64,000 bases of DNA from Bradyrhizobium sp. AZCC 1719 (lineage in GTDB: Bacteria > Pseudomonadota > Alphaproteobacteria > Rhizobiales > Xanthobacteraceae): NCBI RefSeq assembly GCF_036924525.1, contig NZ_JAZHRU010000001.1:558001-622000 (forward strand). Direction: 5' to 3'. The notes below the pieces were generated by a model, which worked only from the letters and a program-made list of their open reading frames with translations, had not been told where the DNA came from and did no database searches. Both the position numbers and the translations under genes were made by a program. Positions 25,684 through 35,892 of this stretch are shown in pieces; position 1 is the first letter of the stretch; each line of letters opens with the position of its first letter.

Positions 25684-25713
25684 AAAACGCCGGCAGCGAT
25701 GCCGGCGTTTTTT
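25684..25713 (+). terminator. Rho-independent terminator of the CheZ-like gene
   Basis: An 11-bp stem (25684-25694 and 25701-25711) with a six-base loop is followed by further T residues. It begins 25 bases after the stop codon. Confidence 0.9.
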
Positions 25714-25726
25714 GTTATTTCTCACA

Positions 25727-25832
25727 CCGTCATTCCGGGATGGTGCGCTAGCACCAGACCCGGAATCTCGAGATTCTCAGGTGCGCAATTGCGCACCATA
25801 GTTCGATGCTTTGCATCGCCCCGGAATGACGG
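25727..25832. repeat. Long palindromic element, CGTCATTCCGG family, second copy
   Basis: Outer 13-base arms (25727-25739 and 25820-25832) are exact reverse complements and match those of 3309-3422. Nested pairs include TGGTGCGC/GCGCACCA and GATGC/GCATC. It lies between the convergent CheZ-like and lipoprotein genes, right after the terminator. Confidence 0.85.
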
Positions 25833-25848
25833 CGTCTCATTATTCACC

Positions 25849-26358
25849 TCACGCCCGCGGCGCGCAGCGGACATAGACCATGTTGCCGTAACGGACCGCG
25901 GCATCCTTTTCGATGAAGCGGGTGACCATGATGCGACCGTCGAACGAGACGATCTCGCGGTCCTGGTCGCCGCCGGCCGGGCCGGGCGGGCCGATATAGT
26001 TCTTGCCGCTCGGACTGCCTTTGAGGCGCAGTTCCTGCGGCGTCGCCTGATCGGCCAGATGCATGACCACGCCACCATTGGCGCCGGCGCCGATCACGTA
26101 GGGCTGCTTGCACTGCCCGCGCGCCGCAGCCTCGGTGCGGGCACGGTCATTGGGATTCTGGAACGAGGCAAGGCCCCAGCGGCCGACGATCTCGTCGGCG
26201 CGGACGGTTGCCGGCATTTCCGGCGCGACTTCGGGCTCGGGCGGCGGACTGGATGACATCGACGGCAGGCTCATGCTGCTGCACGCCGCCAGCAAGATCG
26301 AAAGCGCCGACGCGATCGCCAGATTGGCAACCGTACGCGCATTACGTGAGCTGATCAT
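25849..26358 (-). CDS. Predicted lipoprotein of unknown function
   Basis: A 169-residue protein with a lipoprotein signal: after NARTVANLAIASALSILLAAC the lipobox LAAC provides the lipidated Cys, followed by a Ser/Pro-rich linker (MSLPSMSSSPPPEPE). The mature part has VGRWGLASFQNPNDRARTEA, ARGQCKQPYVIGAGANGGVV, a Gly/Pro-rich loop and DREIVSFDGRIMVTRFIEKD. No enzymatic motif is recognised; similar proteins are annotated as hypothetical in Bradyrhizobiaceae. ATG at 26358 with GGGGGAA upstream is preferred over the 40-codon longer frame. It is divergent from groESL. Confidence 0.75.
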   Translation of the reverse strand: MISSRNARTVANLAIASALSILLAACSSMSLPSMSSSPPPEPEVAPEMPATVRADEIVGRWGLASFQNPNDRARTEAAARGQCKQPYVIGAGANGGVVMHLADQATPQELRLKGSPSGKNYIGPPGPAGGDQDREIVSFDGRIMVTRFIEKDAAVRYGNMVYVRCAPRA

Positions 26359-26559
26359 CGCATTCCCCCGAGCAATCACTTGGCCGCTCCCGTCAGCAGC
26401 CAACCGCAAAAAGCCTGCCGGAGCAATGACGTCGGTTGAAATTACGCCGCTGCACCGATTTGGTTTCCGAAGCACCATCCTATATTGGCCTCACCAAGGC
26501 TTTAATCTCCTTGTTTGCTTGACAGGATCGGCGCCAAGCCATATTCCCCGGCTCCACGT

Positions 26560-26586
26560 TTAGCACTCAAATACAACGATTGCTAA
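26560..26586. promoter_or_regulatory. CIRCE element upstream of groES
   Basis: TTAGCACTC (26560-26568), nine bases, then GATTGCTAA (26578-26586). The consensus is TTAGCACTC-N9-GAGTGCTAA, so the right arm has one mismatch. It lies 113 bases before the groES ATG. CIRCE is the operator of the HrcA repressor, so heat-shock derepression of groESL is expected. Confidence 0.92.
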
Positions 26587-26699
26587 GGGTTGTGCTACCC
26601 CGCCCGGGGCGGCGTCGAATACCCGGCATTCCCAGCCATTTTCGAGTGGTACAGACCCGAAACCCCAGGCCTCCCAGAGGAACTTCAAGAGGAGACGTC

Positions 26700-28773
<2,074 letters not shown>

Positions 28774-28802
28774 GCCCCGCCCCTTCCCACGCCAACCAAT
28801 CG

Positions 28803-28831
28803 AAGGCCGCCTCCGGGCGGCTTTCTTTTTT
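28803..28831 (+). terminator. Rho-independent terminator of groESL
   Basis: A nine-base-pair stem (28803-28811 with 28816-28824, one G-U pair) around TCCG leads into a T-rich run through 28831. Confidence 0.85.
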
Positions 28832-28919
28832 TGCTGCAGCAAAGCCTGCGAACACCACAGGCCGGAAGCATCGGCGTTCAAGGGAAACTGTGATCGCATG
28901 TAAGGCGAGCAAGCTGGCA

Positions 28920-29110
28920 GGGCTCCCTCCCCCCTTGCGGGGGAGGGTTGGGGAGAGGGGTAAGCCGCGCACTCGAATGAAGAGATCGGGCTGACCTGTG
29001 CCAACCATTGCATGCGAAACAAGCTGAGAGCTTTGTGTCGCGCTATGTCTCACAGCGGAGCAAGCGGCACCCCTCTCCCTAGCCCTCCCCCGCAAGGGGG
29101 GAGGGAACCC
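28920..29110. repeat. Paired inverted G-rich palindromic repeats
   Basis: A 45-base unit with CCCTCCCCCCTTGCGGGGGAGG (28920-28965) recurs in inverted orientation at 29067-29110. The same unit is present twice at 40502-40727. Most of the 518-base gap between groEL and the next gene is this composite; the rest (29111-29290) contains more fragments of the family and the promoter of the next gene, with no coding sequence. Confidence 0.8.
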
Positions 29111-29290
29111 TTCCGCCGGTGCGTCCCTCACTAATCAGCCGTTACGCGGGAGGTGAGCACACGCGTCAACCTCCCTCCCCTTGCCGGATACAAGGCGCGC
29201 AAGCCTCCTCACGGCCTTCTTTTTGGCCGAAGCTACTGAGGTTTGCTACCTAGGGCGTCTTTCCGATTCTGTGGTCTCAGGGAATTTCAC

Positions 29291-30490
29291 ATGCGCGTGC
29301 TCCCCCTTCTCCTGCTCGGTCTGGTGATGGCCTCCCCGAATTTCGCCATCGCTCAGATGAAACTGCAGCCCAAGACGGCGCCCGGCGCGACCGAGACGCG
29401 CTATTTCACCGCGATCGACGGGTTGATGGACGGCAATGCCGATGTCATTCTGAAGGAAACCCGCCAGGGCAAGAACGTCACCGCTGCTACCCTCGACGTC
29501 TGCTACCCCGCCGCGAAGGGCGCCGACCGCAAGGACCGCTTCGTCGCCAACCTCGCCGTCAGCGGCCAGAACCTGACCGGCAGCACGCAGAGCCTCGGTG
29601 ACAAGCTGCCGGTTACCGTCAAGCTGGTGCGCAAGCCGGTCGGCGATACCTTCGAATTCCGCGGCCAGATCAGCATCGGCCAGACCGTGACCGAAGTGAC
29701 CTCGACCGACAATTCCGATCTCAGCGAGAAGGAATTTTTGGACAATCAGACCAGCGACGACGGCATCACACCGGCGCCAAAGGATTTTACCGACGTCTCG
29801 CCGGAAGCGATCGGGGTGCGGGTCAAGCTCGACGCCGCGCTGGATTTCCTCAAGAGCCTGAAGGGCGAGGCCGTCGAGGTCGGGCTTTCCAGCCTTTCGA
29901 TCTCCTGCGATGCGCTGCGTGCCGGCGAGCAGACCATCAACCTCACGGCCGATCCGGAGCGCGCCACAGCGCTGATCGCGAAGGCCAAGGCGGCACCAGG
30001 CGTGGTCGCCGCGGGATGGACCAGCGGCAGCATCGAAATGGACCGCACCATCCGCTTTGCCGCGGCCGAGTGGCGCGACGGCGACAAGATCAACAGGGAC
30101 AAGATCGCCTCGGCCGTTTCAGGCGTGCTCGCGAAAACGCTTGCCGCCAAGGCCGCAGGCGCCGAGTGGGACGCCAACACCGGAAAACTGACGCTGAGCT
30201 TCAAGCGGCCGAGCCCGATCTATCCCGCGCTCGCGCTGACTGAAACTGTCGAGATCACCGCGCTGGTCTCGCCGGATAAACCGGGCGCCACCGATCGGCT
30301 GATGCTGTGGATCTCAAGCCCGGTGATCACGACCGCCGATGAAGGCGCCGGCCCAAAATTGCTTTTGTCGGAAGAATCCACCGGCGACGAGGAAGGCGGT
30401 GAGCCGAAGGACGACAACGGCTCGCTCGAAGCGCTGGCGAAAGAGTTCAAGGGCCAGCGCTGGGACGCCGACAAGTCGGTGTGGAAGTAG
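29291..30490 (+). CDS. Secreted hypothetical protein
   Basis: A 399-residue exported protein: signal peptide MRVLPLLLLGLVMASPNFAIAQ, then a beta-rich region with YFTAIDGLMDGNADVILKETRQ and VTAATLDVCYPAAKG, a region with VSPEAIGVRVKLDAALDFLKSLKG, a Cys in LSISCDALRAGEQ, and an acidic C-terminal stretch (SEESTGDEEGGEPKDDNGS). No known domain is recognised. The frame is open from 29243 but the signal peptide starts at 29291. A monocistronic, probably periplasmic protein; I cannot assign a function. Confidence 0.7.
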   Translation: MRVLPLLLLGLVMASPNFAIAQMKLQPKTAPGATETRYFTAIDGLMDGNADVILKETRQGKNVTAATLDVCYPAAKGADRKDRFVANLAVSGQNLTGSTQSLGDKLPVTVKLVRKPVGDTFEFRGQISIGQTVTEVTSTDNSDLSEKEFLDNQTSDDGITPAPKDFTDVSPEAIGVRVKLDAALDFLKSLKGEAVEVGLSSLSISCDALRAGEQTINLTADPERATALIAKAKAAPGVVAAGWTSGSIEMDRTIRFAAAEWRDGDKINRDKIASAVSGVLAKTLAAKAAGAEWDANTGKLTLSFKRPSPIYPALALTETVEITALVSPDKPGATDRLMLWISSPVITTADEGAGPKLLLSEESTGDEEGGEPKDDNGSLEALAKEFKGQRWDADKSVWK

Positions 30491-30603
30491 GGCGTGCCGC
30501 GTATCGGAAGTGCGTGACAGTATTAGCCGCTTCACGCCCCAGTAACGATGATTTCACACCGAAGCTGAGCCCCTACGGGCGTCACCGCTCGAAATCTAGC
30601 CAG

Positions 30604-31074
30604 CTACCTCGTGGTTGATGGCATGGCCGAGGAATGGTGGTCGACGATCAGCCAACGCTGGCCGTTCTTGACATAGGTGAAGCTGTAGCGCGCGGGCAAG
30701 GTCTTCGTCTCGCCATCCTTCACGTAAGAAAACGTGTAGTAGCCGGTATTGACCGCTGCATTCCCGTACACGCGGATGAGTTGATCGCCGAAGGTTACCT
30801 TGAGGCTGGGCAGAACCTTGAAGGCGCCCACGAAATAGTCTCGTAGCGCCGCCCGGTCGGAGCGCACGGTCGGCGACAGTGTGCCCCAGAGCACGGCATC
30901 TTCCGAATAGAGCGGCAACACCTTTTCGGGATCGCCTTCGCCAAGAGCCTGCCCCCATCCCGAAGTCGCCGCCGCCACTTCCGCTTTCGGCTCGGCCAAG
31001 GCGCTGGAGCCAAACGACAACACCACCATGCACAGGGCAAATGCTGCGCTCGCCAATTTTGGAGAAGATTGCAT
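30604..31074 (-). CDS. Secreted SnoaL/SgcJ-like (NTF2 fold) protein
   Basis: A 156-residue protein with signal peptide MQSSPKLASAAFALCMVVLSF (cleavage after SALA) and an NTF2-like domain of the DUF4440/SgcJ type: VAAATSGWGQALGEGDPEKVLPLYSEDAVLWG, RDYFVGAFKVLPSLKV, NTGYYTFSYVKDG, and RYSFTYVKNGQRWLIVDHHSS at the end. The family includes isomerases and many proteins without known activity. It lies 68 bases downstream of a secreted cupin gene on the same strand, so the two may be cotranscribed. ATG at 31074. Confidence 0.85.
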   Translation of the reverse strand: MQSSPKLASAAFALCMVVLSFGSSALAEPKAEVAAATSGWGQALGEGDPEKVLPLYSEDAVLWGTLSPTVRSDRAALRDYFVGAFKVLPSLKVTFGDQLIRVYGNAAVNTGYYTFSYVKDGETKTLPARYSFTYVKNGQRWLIVDHHSSAMPSTTR

Positions 31075-31142
31075 GACATCCTCCCTTGCGAATACCGTGC
31101 AGACGAGTGTCCGCTTGAGACGGCCTCTTGCAATGCAAGCGG

Positions 31143-31601
31143 CTACTGTTTGCGCGGATCGTCAGCCGGATTGATGTAATCGATGCCACCAGGGCCGATA
31201 AATTGGACTTGAAGTACCCCTTCCTCGTTTCCGGTCCAGGCGTAGTGCGGGTGTCTTGCGGGGTACACCCATAGCGAGCCTGGCTTCAGGAGATCACCCT
31301 TCTTTTCGAATTTTTCACCATGGCTGCTGCCGACGTCACCGCTTATGACTGTAACAACTTCGGAATAGGGATGCGTATGCGGAGGCATCTGGAAGTTAGC
31401 TGGAAACTTGATGCGCAAGACGACAACCTCGCCCGCTTTCGTCGGATCACCGACCAGGGTCGCAATCTGAACGCCCTTCGGAAAGGCTGGATTATCCTTC
31501 CAGGTGAGCGTATCGGGCATCACCCGGACCTCGGTATTTTGGGCTATTGCCGGAATGGAGAGCGCAATCAAACCGGTCGCCGTTAGCAGCAACTTTTTCA
31601 T
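31143..31601 (-). CDS. Secreted cupin-domain protein
   Basis: A 152-residue exported protein: signal peptide MKKLLLTATGLIALSIPAIAQ, then a single cupin barrel with MPPHTHPYSEVVTVISGDV (metal ligands His-x-His and Glu) and motif 2 PGSLWVYPARHPHYAWTG. Ligand or reaction is unknown; anti-oxidant or ring-cleaving functions occur in this superfamily. ATG at 31601 is taken because the signal peptide starts there. It is upstream of the SnoaL-like gene in the same direction. Confidence 0.87.
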   Translation of the reverse strand: MKKLLLTATGLIALSIPAIAQNTEVRVMPDTLTWKDNPAFPKGVQIATLVGDPTKAGEVVVLRIKFPANFQMPPHTHPYSEVVTVISGDVGSSHGEKFEKKGDLLKPGSLWVYPARHPHYAWTGNEEGVLQVQFIGPGGIDYINPADDPRKQ

Positions 31602-31759
31602 GCGAGTTCCTCCCAAGCTGTATGCAGCAAGAGACGCAAATCGCAATGGGCGGTCAGTTATGGGGACTGGAGTGAAGCCTCGCGCCACAATGTTGCGTGC
31701 GTCACGCGAGAAAAACTACATCATCAGCGAAGAGCGAACCACAAGTCAGAGATGCTGAC

Positions 31760-31904
31760 TTAATAGGTTGCCAAAGAGGTCGGTGTCCGCTTTGGGTCCT
31801 TCGCATCGTACGGTTCGACGCCAATGACCCAGACGAACATCTTTCCTGTCAACCGGGCTCGCTGCAGCTCTTCGTTCGCCAGGTTGTTAAGACTCGATTC
31901 AGCT
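31760..31904 (-). other. Possible gene remnant: orphan C-terminal reading frame
   Basis: In the 343-base gap between the cupin gene and the next ORF, the minus strand is open for 47 codons from just after a stop at 31905-31907 to a stop at 31760-31762. It contains EELQRARLTGKMFVWVIG followed by VEPYDAKDPKRTPTSLATY. The composition looks coding, but there is no plausible start or ribosome binding site. It may be the decayed end of a deleted gene. I do not recognise the family. Confidence 0.3.
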
Positions 31905-31943
31905 TAAAGGAACATCATCGGCTAGCTGAACCTGGGTCACACC

Positions 31944-32633
31944 ATGCAAGACCGCGAGCCGAGTACCTTTGAGAGCATCTGGTCGGGGAATGTGGTTGAC
32001 GGCCGAGGGCCGGAGCAGCCGACGAGTTCGTGGGATTTTCTCGGGCCCGATCGCGAGGACATACTGGTGGTGCGGGAGTCATTTCGCGACCGGGCGCGCA
32101 ACGCGTTGCTGGTCACCGTCGCCGTGGCGGCAAGCTTTGGGCTCGGATGGGCTGGCGGCCTGAGTTGGCCCGAGTTGGCAGGCACGCTTGGCCTTGAAGC
32201 CGTTGCGCAGAAGGAAGCACCCGCGCCGCGCATTGCTGAAGCACGGTCGAGCGGCAAGATTGAAGGCACCCGGAAGACCGCATCCACCTCGGACTCGCCC
32301 GCCATTGTCGGAAGCATTCCCAAGCCGTCCGCCGTGTTGTCGGCCAGCGCACGCCCGTCTGCGGGCCTGGCCTCCCAGGCAAATGCGAGCCCATCGGCGA
32401 TTGCGATGCGGCCGCAGCCTTTGGTGGCGGCGCCGGAAACGAAGCCGACCACCATTTCCGGCTGGACGGTTGTCGATGTTCGGGATGGGACCGCCGTCCT
32501 CGAAGGTCCCGACGGTATCAGGATGGCCGCTCGCGGCGACACCATTCCCGGAATCGGACGCGTCGAATCGATCGTGCGCTGGGGCGGCCGCTGGGTCGTT
32601 GCCACCGCCAGCGGCCTGATTGCGACGCCCTGA
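31944..32633 (+). CDS. Single-pass membrane protein with PilP/GspC-like C-terminal domain
   Basis: A 229-residue protein: a soluble acidic N-terminus with SSWDFLGPDREDILVVRESF, one membrane helix (about 54-73, ALLVTVAVAASFGLGWAGGL), a long Ala/Ser/Pro linker (about 85-165), and a compact beta domain ISGWTVVDVRDGTAVLEGPD followed by GIGRVESIVRWGGRWVV. The last part resembles the periplasmic homology region of GspC/PilP-type assembly proteins, where the motif reports how a surface is processed, but no secretion or pilus genes are nearby. ATG at 31944 has a weak ribosome binding site. Function unknown. Confidence 0.7.
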   Translation: MQDREPSTFESIWSGNVVDGRGPEQPTSSWDFLGPDREDILVVRESFRDRARNALLVTVAVAASFGLGWAGGLSWPELAGTLGLEAVAQKEAPAPRIAEARSSGKIEGTRKTASTSDSPAIVGSIPKPSAVLSASARPSAGLASQANASPSAIAMRPQPLVAAPETKPTTISGWTVVDVRDGTAVLEGPDGIRMAARGDTIPGIGRVESIVRWGGRWVVATASGLIATP

Positions 32634-32646
32634 CTGAGTTCCCGAC

Positions 32647-33063
32647 CTAGTTCGTGTTGATGCGGAAGCGCAGCGTTTTCGCGCCGACGAACGACACGAA
32701 ATCGCCCTGCCGCTTCCAGGTGCCGGCCTCGGCGAGCGCTGCGATCAATTCGTCATCCTGCTGCGCGCGATCCGGCGGACAGGGCCGGTTCTCCATCGCG
32801 CCGGGAACGAAGATCACGGTGTTGCCGGCGACCGAAAACTGGCCCTTGCCGCCCTTGCACCAGAGTTCCAGCACCACCTCACCCTTGTCGCCGATCTCCA
32901 GGTTGGGGATTCGCTTCGAACCGCGCTGACGGTCCACGTCGAGTGTCATTTCGGACCCGAACGGAAAGCCGTTGTCGGCGAGCGCCGGGCTGAAGTGCAG
33001 TGTGGTGGCCATCAGCAAGAGCGAAGCGGCGCCTGCACGGGCCGTACGTACGAATGAAATCAT
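32647..33063 (-). CDS. Secreted META-domain-like protein
   Basis: A 138-residue exported protein: signal peptide MISFVRTARAGAASLLLMATTLHFSPALA, then a small beta domain with MTLDVDRQRGSKRIPNLEIG, VVLELWCKGGKGQFSVAGNTVIFVPG, a Cys in NRPCPPDRAQQDDELIAALA and the end GTWKRQGDFVSFVGAKTLRF. The pattern of a Cys-containing helix followed by a final beta pair fits META/HslJ-like domains. Function unknown. The stop is 13 bases from the convergent membrane protein gene. Confidence 0.72.
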   Translation of the reverse strand: MISFVRTARAGAASLLLMATTLHFSPALADNGFPFGSEMTLDVDRQRGSKRIPNLEIGDKGEVVLELWCKGGKGQFSVAGNTVIFVPGAMENRPCPPDRAQQDDELIAALAEAGTWKRQGDFVSFVGAKTLRFRINTN

Positions 33064-33553
33064 GTCCCCTCTCGAAAATACCCGACCTACCGCGCCGCGC
33101 GCCGTTCTATTGAACGGCGAGGTGATTGGCTAGGGCGGGATGTCACCGCCAGACACATCGAAAGCCGGCCCATCCTGCGACAGGTCGGTGTTCTTAACTG
33201 GTCGTGCCGCAACGTGACGCGATCCGTGGGACAAGTGAGGTCAGCACGCTGGTAAGGCTCCCTCCCCGTCGGCACGTCCCTGACAAATCGTGCGGCCGAT
33301 GGGTTGACCAGTTAGCGGGAACAACCTTGGAAAAGAGGGGTTGGGCAGCCTTGGCACTGGGCAGCCTTGGCACCGCCAACGCTCACAACCTCGCGAAGTT
33401 CGATGGCCGCCGCCCCTCGCCCTCACAGCCATGCTAGGGTCTAGCCGAGGTGCGACAAGCCGCCGCAGGCAGGCGAAATCCATAACCTAGTAGTAGGCCT
33501 GGTTCCTCCATCCTTTCAGTGCGTTAGACCCCATTTTCCGGAGACGGTGATCT
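33064..33553. other. Long intergenic region with repeat fragments
   Basis: 490 bases without a supported gene. 33228-33290 carries fragments of the G-rich repeat family seen at 28920 and 40502 (GAGGTCAGCACGCTGG, GGCTCCCTCCCC, CACGTCCCTGAC), and TTGGGCAGCCTTGGCAC / GGGCAGCCTTGGCACCG is a direct duplication at about 33341-33377. The promoter of the ABC transporter gene presumably lies near the right end. Confidence 0.6.
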
Positions 33554-35296
33554 GTGAACAATATCCGCTCGACGCTCGCCACCGTGTGGCGCATCTCCGC
33601 CCCCTATTTCCGCTCCGAAGACAAATGGGCCGGCCGTGGCCTGCTGGCCGCGGTGATCGCGATCGAGCTTGCGATCGTCGGCATCAACGTTCTGATCAAT
33701 CAATGGAATGCCCGCTTCTACAACGCGCTGCAGGATCGCAACTGGGACTCCTTCGTCAGCGAGATCATCTATTTCTGCGTCGTTGTCAGCATCTTTGTCG
33801 TGCTGGCGGTCTATCAGCTCTATCTCAATCAATGGCTGCAGATCCGCTGGCGGCGCTGGATGACCGCGCAGTATCTCGGTGACTGGCTGCATCAGGCCAA
33901 TCATTATCGGATGCAGCTTCAGGGCGACGCGGCCGACAACCCCGACCAGCGCATGACCGACGACGTCAAGCTGTTCGTCGATCGCACGCTCAACATTGGC
34001 CTGGGATTGCTGAACTCGATCGTTACGCTGGCATCCTTCGTCGGCATACTCTGGGTACTTTCGAACGCCGCGCCGCTGCATCTGTTTGGTCAGGACTTTG
34101 CGATCCCAGGCTACCTGGTCTGGGGCGCATTGATCTATTCGGTGCTCGGCACCATCCTGACGCATCTGATCGGCTGGCCGCTGGTGGGCCTCGATTTCCG
34201 GCAGCAGCAATATGAAGCGGATTTTCGGTTCAACCTGGTGCGCGTGCGCGAGAATTCCGAGCAGATCGCGCTGCTGCACGGCGAGCAGGCCGAGCGTGAG
34301 CGCCTGCTCGTTCGCTTCAGACGCGTGGTGGAGAACTGGCTCGCCATCATGAGCCGGACCAAGAAGATAACGGCGTTCACGGCGAGCTACAATCAGGCTT
34401 CAGTGGTCTTTCCCTATGTGCTGGTGGCACCGGCCTATTTCGCGGAGAAGATTCAGCTCGGCGGCATGATGCAAACCGCATCGGCGTTTTCGAACGTGCA
34501 GGGCGCACTGTCGTTCTTCATCACCATCTATCGCCAGTTGGCGGAGTGGCAGGCCGTGGTCAACCGCCTCGACGGGTTCGAGGCTGGCATCGTGGCGGCG
34601 GGCGAACTGGCAACCCGCGATGACCGGATTCACGTCACCAAGGCGGGCGAAGGCGCCATCGACCTCAGGGGCCTGACGCTACGTCTGCCGAACGGAACAC
34701 CGCTGGTGAACGCAGATGGATTCAGCCTTCGCAGGGGCGAGCGCACGCTGGTGACCGGCCCGTCCGGCTCCGGCAAATCCACGCTGTTCCGCGCCATCGC
34801 CGGCATCTGGCCTTTCGGCTCCGGCTCGATCGCCGTGCCTGCCGGGGCGACATTGATGATGCTGCCGCAGCGGCCGTATTTCCCGACCGGAACGCTACGG
34901 GCCGCGGTCGAATATCCGGCCAAGGAAGGGGCGTTCACGAGCGGCCAGATCAGCCAGACGCTCGAATTGGTCGGGTTGCCGAAGCTAGCGTCGCAACTCG
35001 ATGAACACGGCCATTGGAATCGGACGCTGTCGCTCGGCGAGCAGCAGCGACTTGGATTGGCGCGGGCGCTGTTGCATGTGCCGCAATACCTGTTCCTCGA
35101 CGAGGCGACGGCGTCACTCGACGAACCTTCGGAAGCGGCGCTGTATCGCCTGCTCGAGGCGAAATTGCCGGCGACCACCATCATCTCGATCGGCCATCGT
35201 TCGACGCTCGATGTCTTCCATGATCGCAATGTCGTGCTTGCCCGAGCGGGAGACGGATTCGCGCTTCAGGACAGCAAGCGCGCCGCTGTGTCGTAG
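33554..35296 (+). CDS. SbmA/BacA-type ABC transporter with fused ATPase (YddA/BclA-like)
   Basis: A 580-residue half transporter fused to an ATPase. The membrane domain (about 1-340, six hydrophobic segments) is the SbmA/BacA type, with INQWNARFYNALQDRNWDSF and WLQIRWRRWMTAQYLGDWLH. The ATPase has Walker A GPSGSGKSTLFRAIAG, a modified signature SLGEQQRLGLARALL, Walker B YLFLDEATASLDEPSE and the H-loop ISIGHRSTL. Members include E. coli YddA, mycobacterial Rv1819c and Bradyrhizobium BclA, a peptide transporter needed for differentiation in Aeschynomene nodules. Whether this is the BclA orthologue cannot be decided here. GTG start at 33554, with GGAG eleven bases upstream. Confidence 0.92.
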   Translation: MNNIRSTLATVWRISAPYFRSEDKWAGRGLLAAVIAIELAIVGINVLINQWNARFYNALQDRNWDSFVSEIIYFCVVVSIFVVLAVYQLYLNQWLQIRWRRWMTAQYLGDWLHQANHYRMQLQGDAADNPDQRMTDDVKLFVDRTLNIGLGLLNSIVTLASFVGILWVLSNAAPLHLFGQDFAIPGYLVWGALIYSVLGTILTHLIGWPLVGLDFRQQQYEADFRFNLVRVRENSEQIALLHGEQAERERLLVRFRRVVENWLAIMSRTKKITAFTASYNQASVVFPYVLVAPAYFAEKIQLGGMMQTASAFSNVQGALSFFITIYRQLAEWQAVVNRLDGFEAGIVAAGELATRDDRIHVTKAGEGAIDLRGLTLRLPNGTPLVNADGFSLRRGERTLVTGPSGSGKSTLFRAIAGIWPFGSGSIAVPAGATLMMLPQRPYFPTGTLRAAVEYPAKEGAFTSGQISQTLELVGLPKLASQLDEHGHWNRTLSLGEQQRLGLARALLHVPQYLFLDEATASLDEPSEAALYRLLEAKLPATTIISIGHRSTLDVFHDRNVVLARAGDGFALQDSKRAAVS

Positions 35297-35312
35297 CCAT
35301 GTAGCCCGTTTC

Positions 35313-35825
35313 CTACAGCCAGCGCCGCGGCCATGGCTGGCGGCGCACCCAGCGGTGCCAAACCCAGGAGAAGGCGGTCAACAGCAGCGCGCCGGCCAGC
35401 ACCGGCGCGAGCAGGAACGTCCAGGGCAGATTGCCTGAGACCACCAGCAGCGGGTTGATGCCTGCCGGCGGGTGAAAGGTCCCGGTGACGTACATCGCCA
35501 GGATCGAAAGGCCGACGGCGGCGGCCGCTGCCCAGGCCTGCGGTCCCGTCAGCTTCAGCACGGCGAGGCCGACCAGGGCCGACACCACATGACCGCCGAT
35601 CAGGGCGCGCGGCTGCGCCGGCGCCACGTCAGGCGATCCGATCACCAGCACGATCGAGGTGGCGAACGGAATCACCGCAAGCGGATAATGCGCGGCGAAC
35701 GAAAACCACTCCATGACGCCGATCGCAATCGCGCCGCCGAGGCCCGCGACCGCGCCGGCCAGAATGTTGCGGTGATCGTTGCGGGAGATCGCCCGATACG
35801 CCGCGCGCCGCCAATCCCGTTTCAT
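35313..35825 (-). CDS. HPP family membrane protein
   Basis: A 170-residue integral membrane protein with four hydrophobic segments and the family motif YVTGTFHPPAGINPLLVVSG (about 109-128), containing His-Pro-Pro. Plant and cyanobacterial members are nitrite transporters; bacterial function is otherwise unproven. ATG at 35825 is taken; two GTG codons just upstream (35832-35834) are alternatives. The stop is 16 bases from that of the convergent ABC transporter. A terminator for the porin gene precedes it. Confidence 0.85.
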   Translation of the reverse strand: MKRDWRRAAYRAISRNDHRNILAGAVAGLGGAIAIGVMEWFSFAAHYPLAVIPFATSIVLVIGSPDVAPAQPRALIGGHVVSALVGLAVLKLTGPQAWAAAAAVGLSILAMYVTGTFHPPAGINPLLVVSGNLPWTFLLAPVLAGALLLTAFSWVWHRWVRRQPWPRRWL

Positions 35826-35840
35826 CTGCACCACCCAAAA

Positions 35841-35871
35841 GAAAAGGGGCGGCAGATCGCTCTGCCGCCCC
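35841..35871 (-). terminator. Rho-independent terminator of the porin gene
   Basis: On the minus strand an 11-bp stem (35846-35856 with 35861-35871) around a four-base loop is followed by TTTTCTTTT. It starts 21 bases after the porin stop. Confidence 0.9.
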
Positions 35872-35892
35872 CTCGTCTTCGACAGGAAGATC

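Noticed and set aside
28920..29110. G-rich repeats that might be a CRISPR or G-quadruplex array
   Set aside because: They are two inverted copies of one palindromic unit without regular spacers. The C and G runs pair with each other in the palindrome.
33204..33437. Short plus-strand frame in the gap before the ABC transporter
   Set aside because: It is built from repeat fragments, has no ribosome binding site or motif, and resembles no protein I know.
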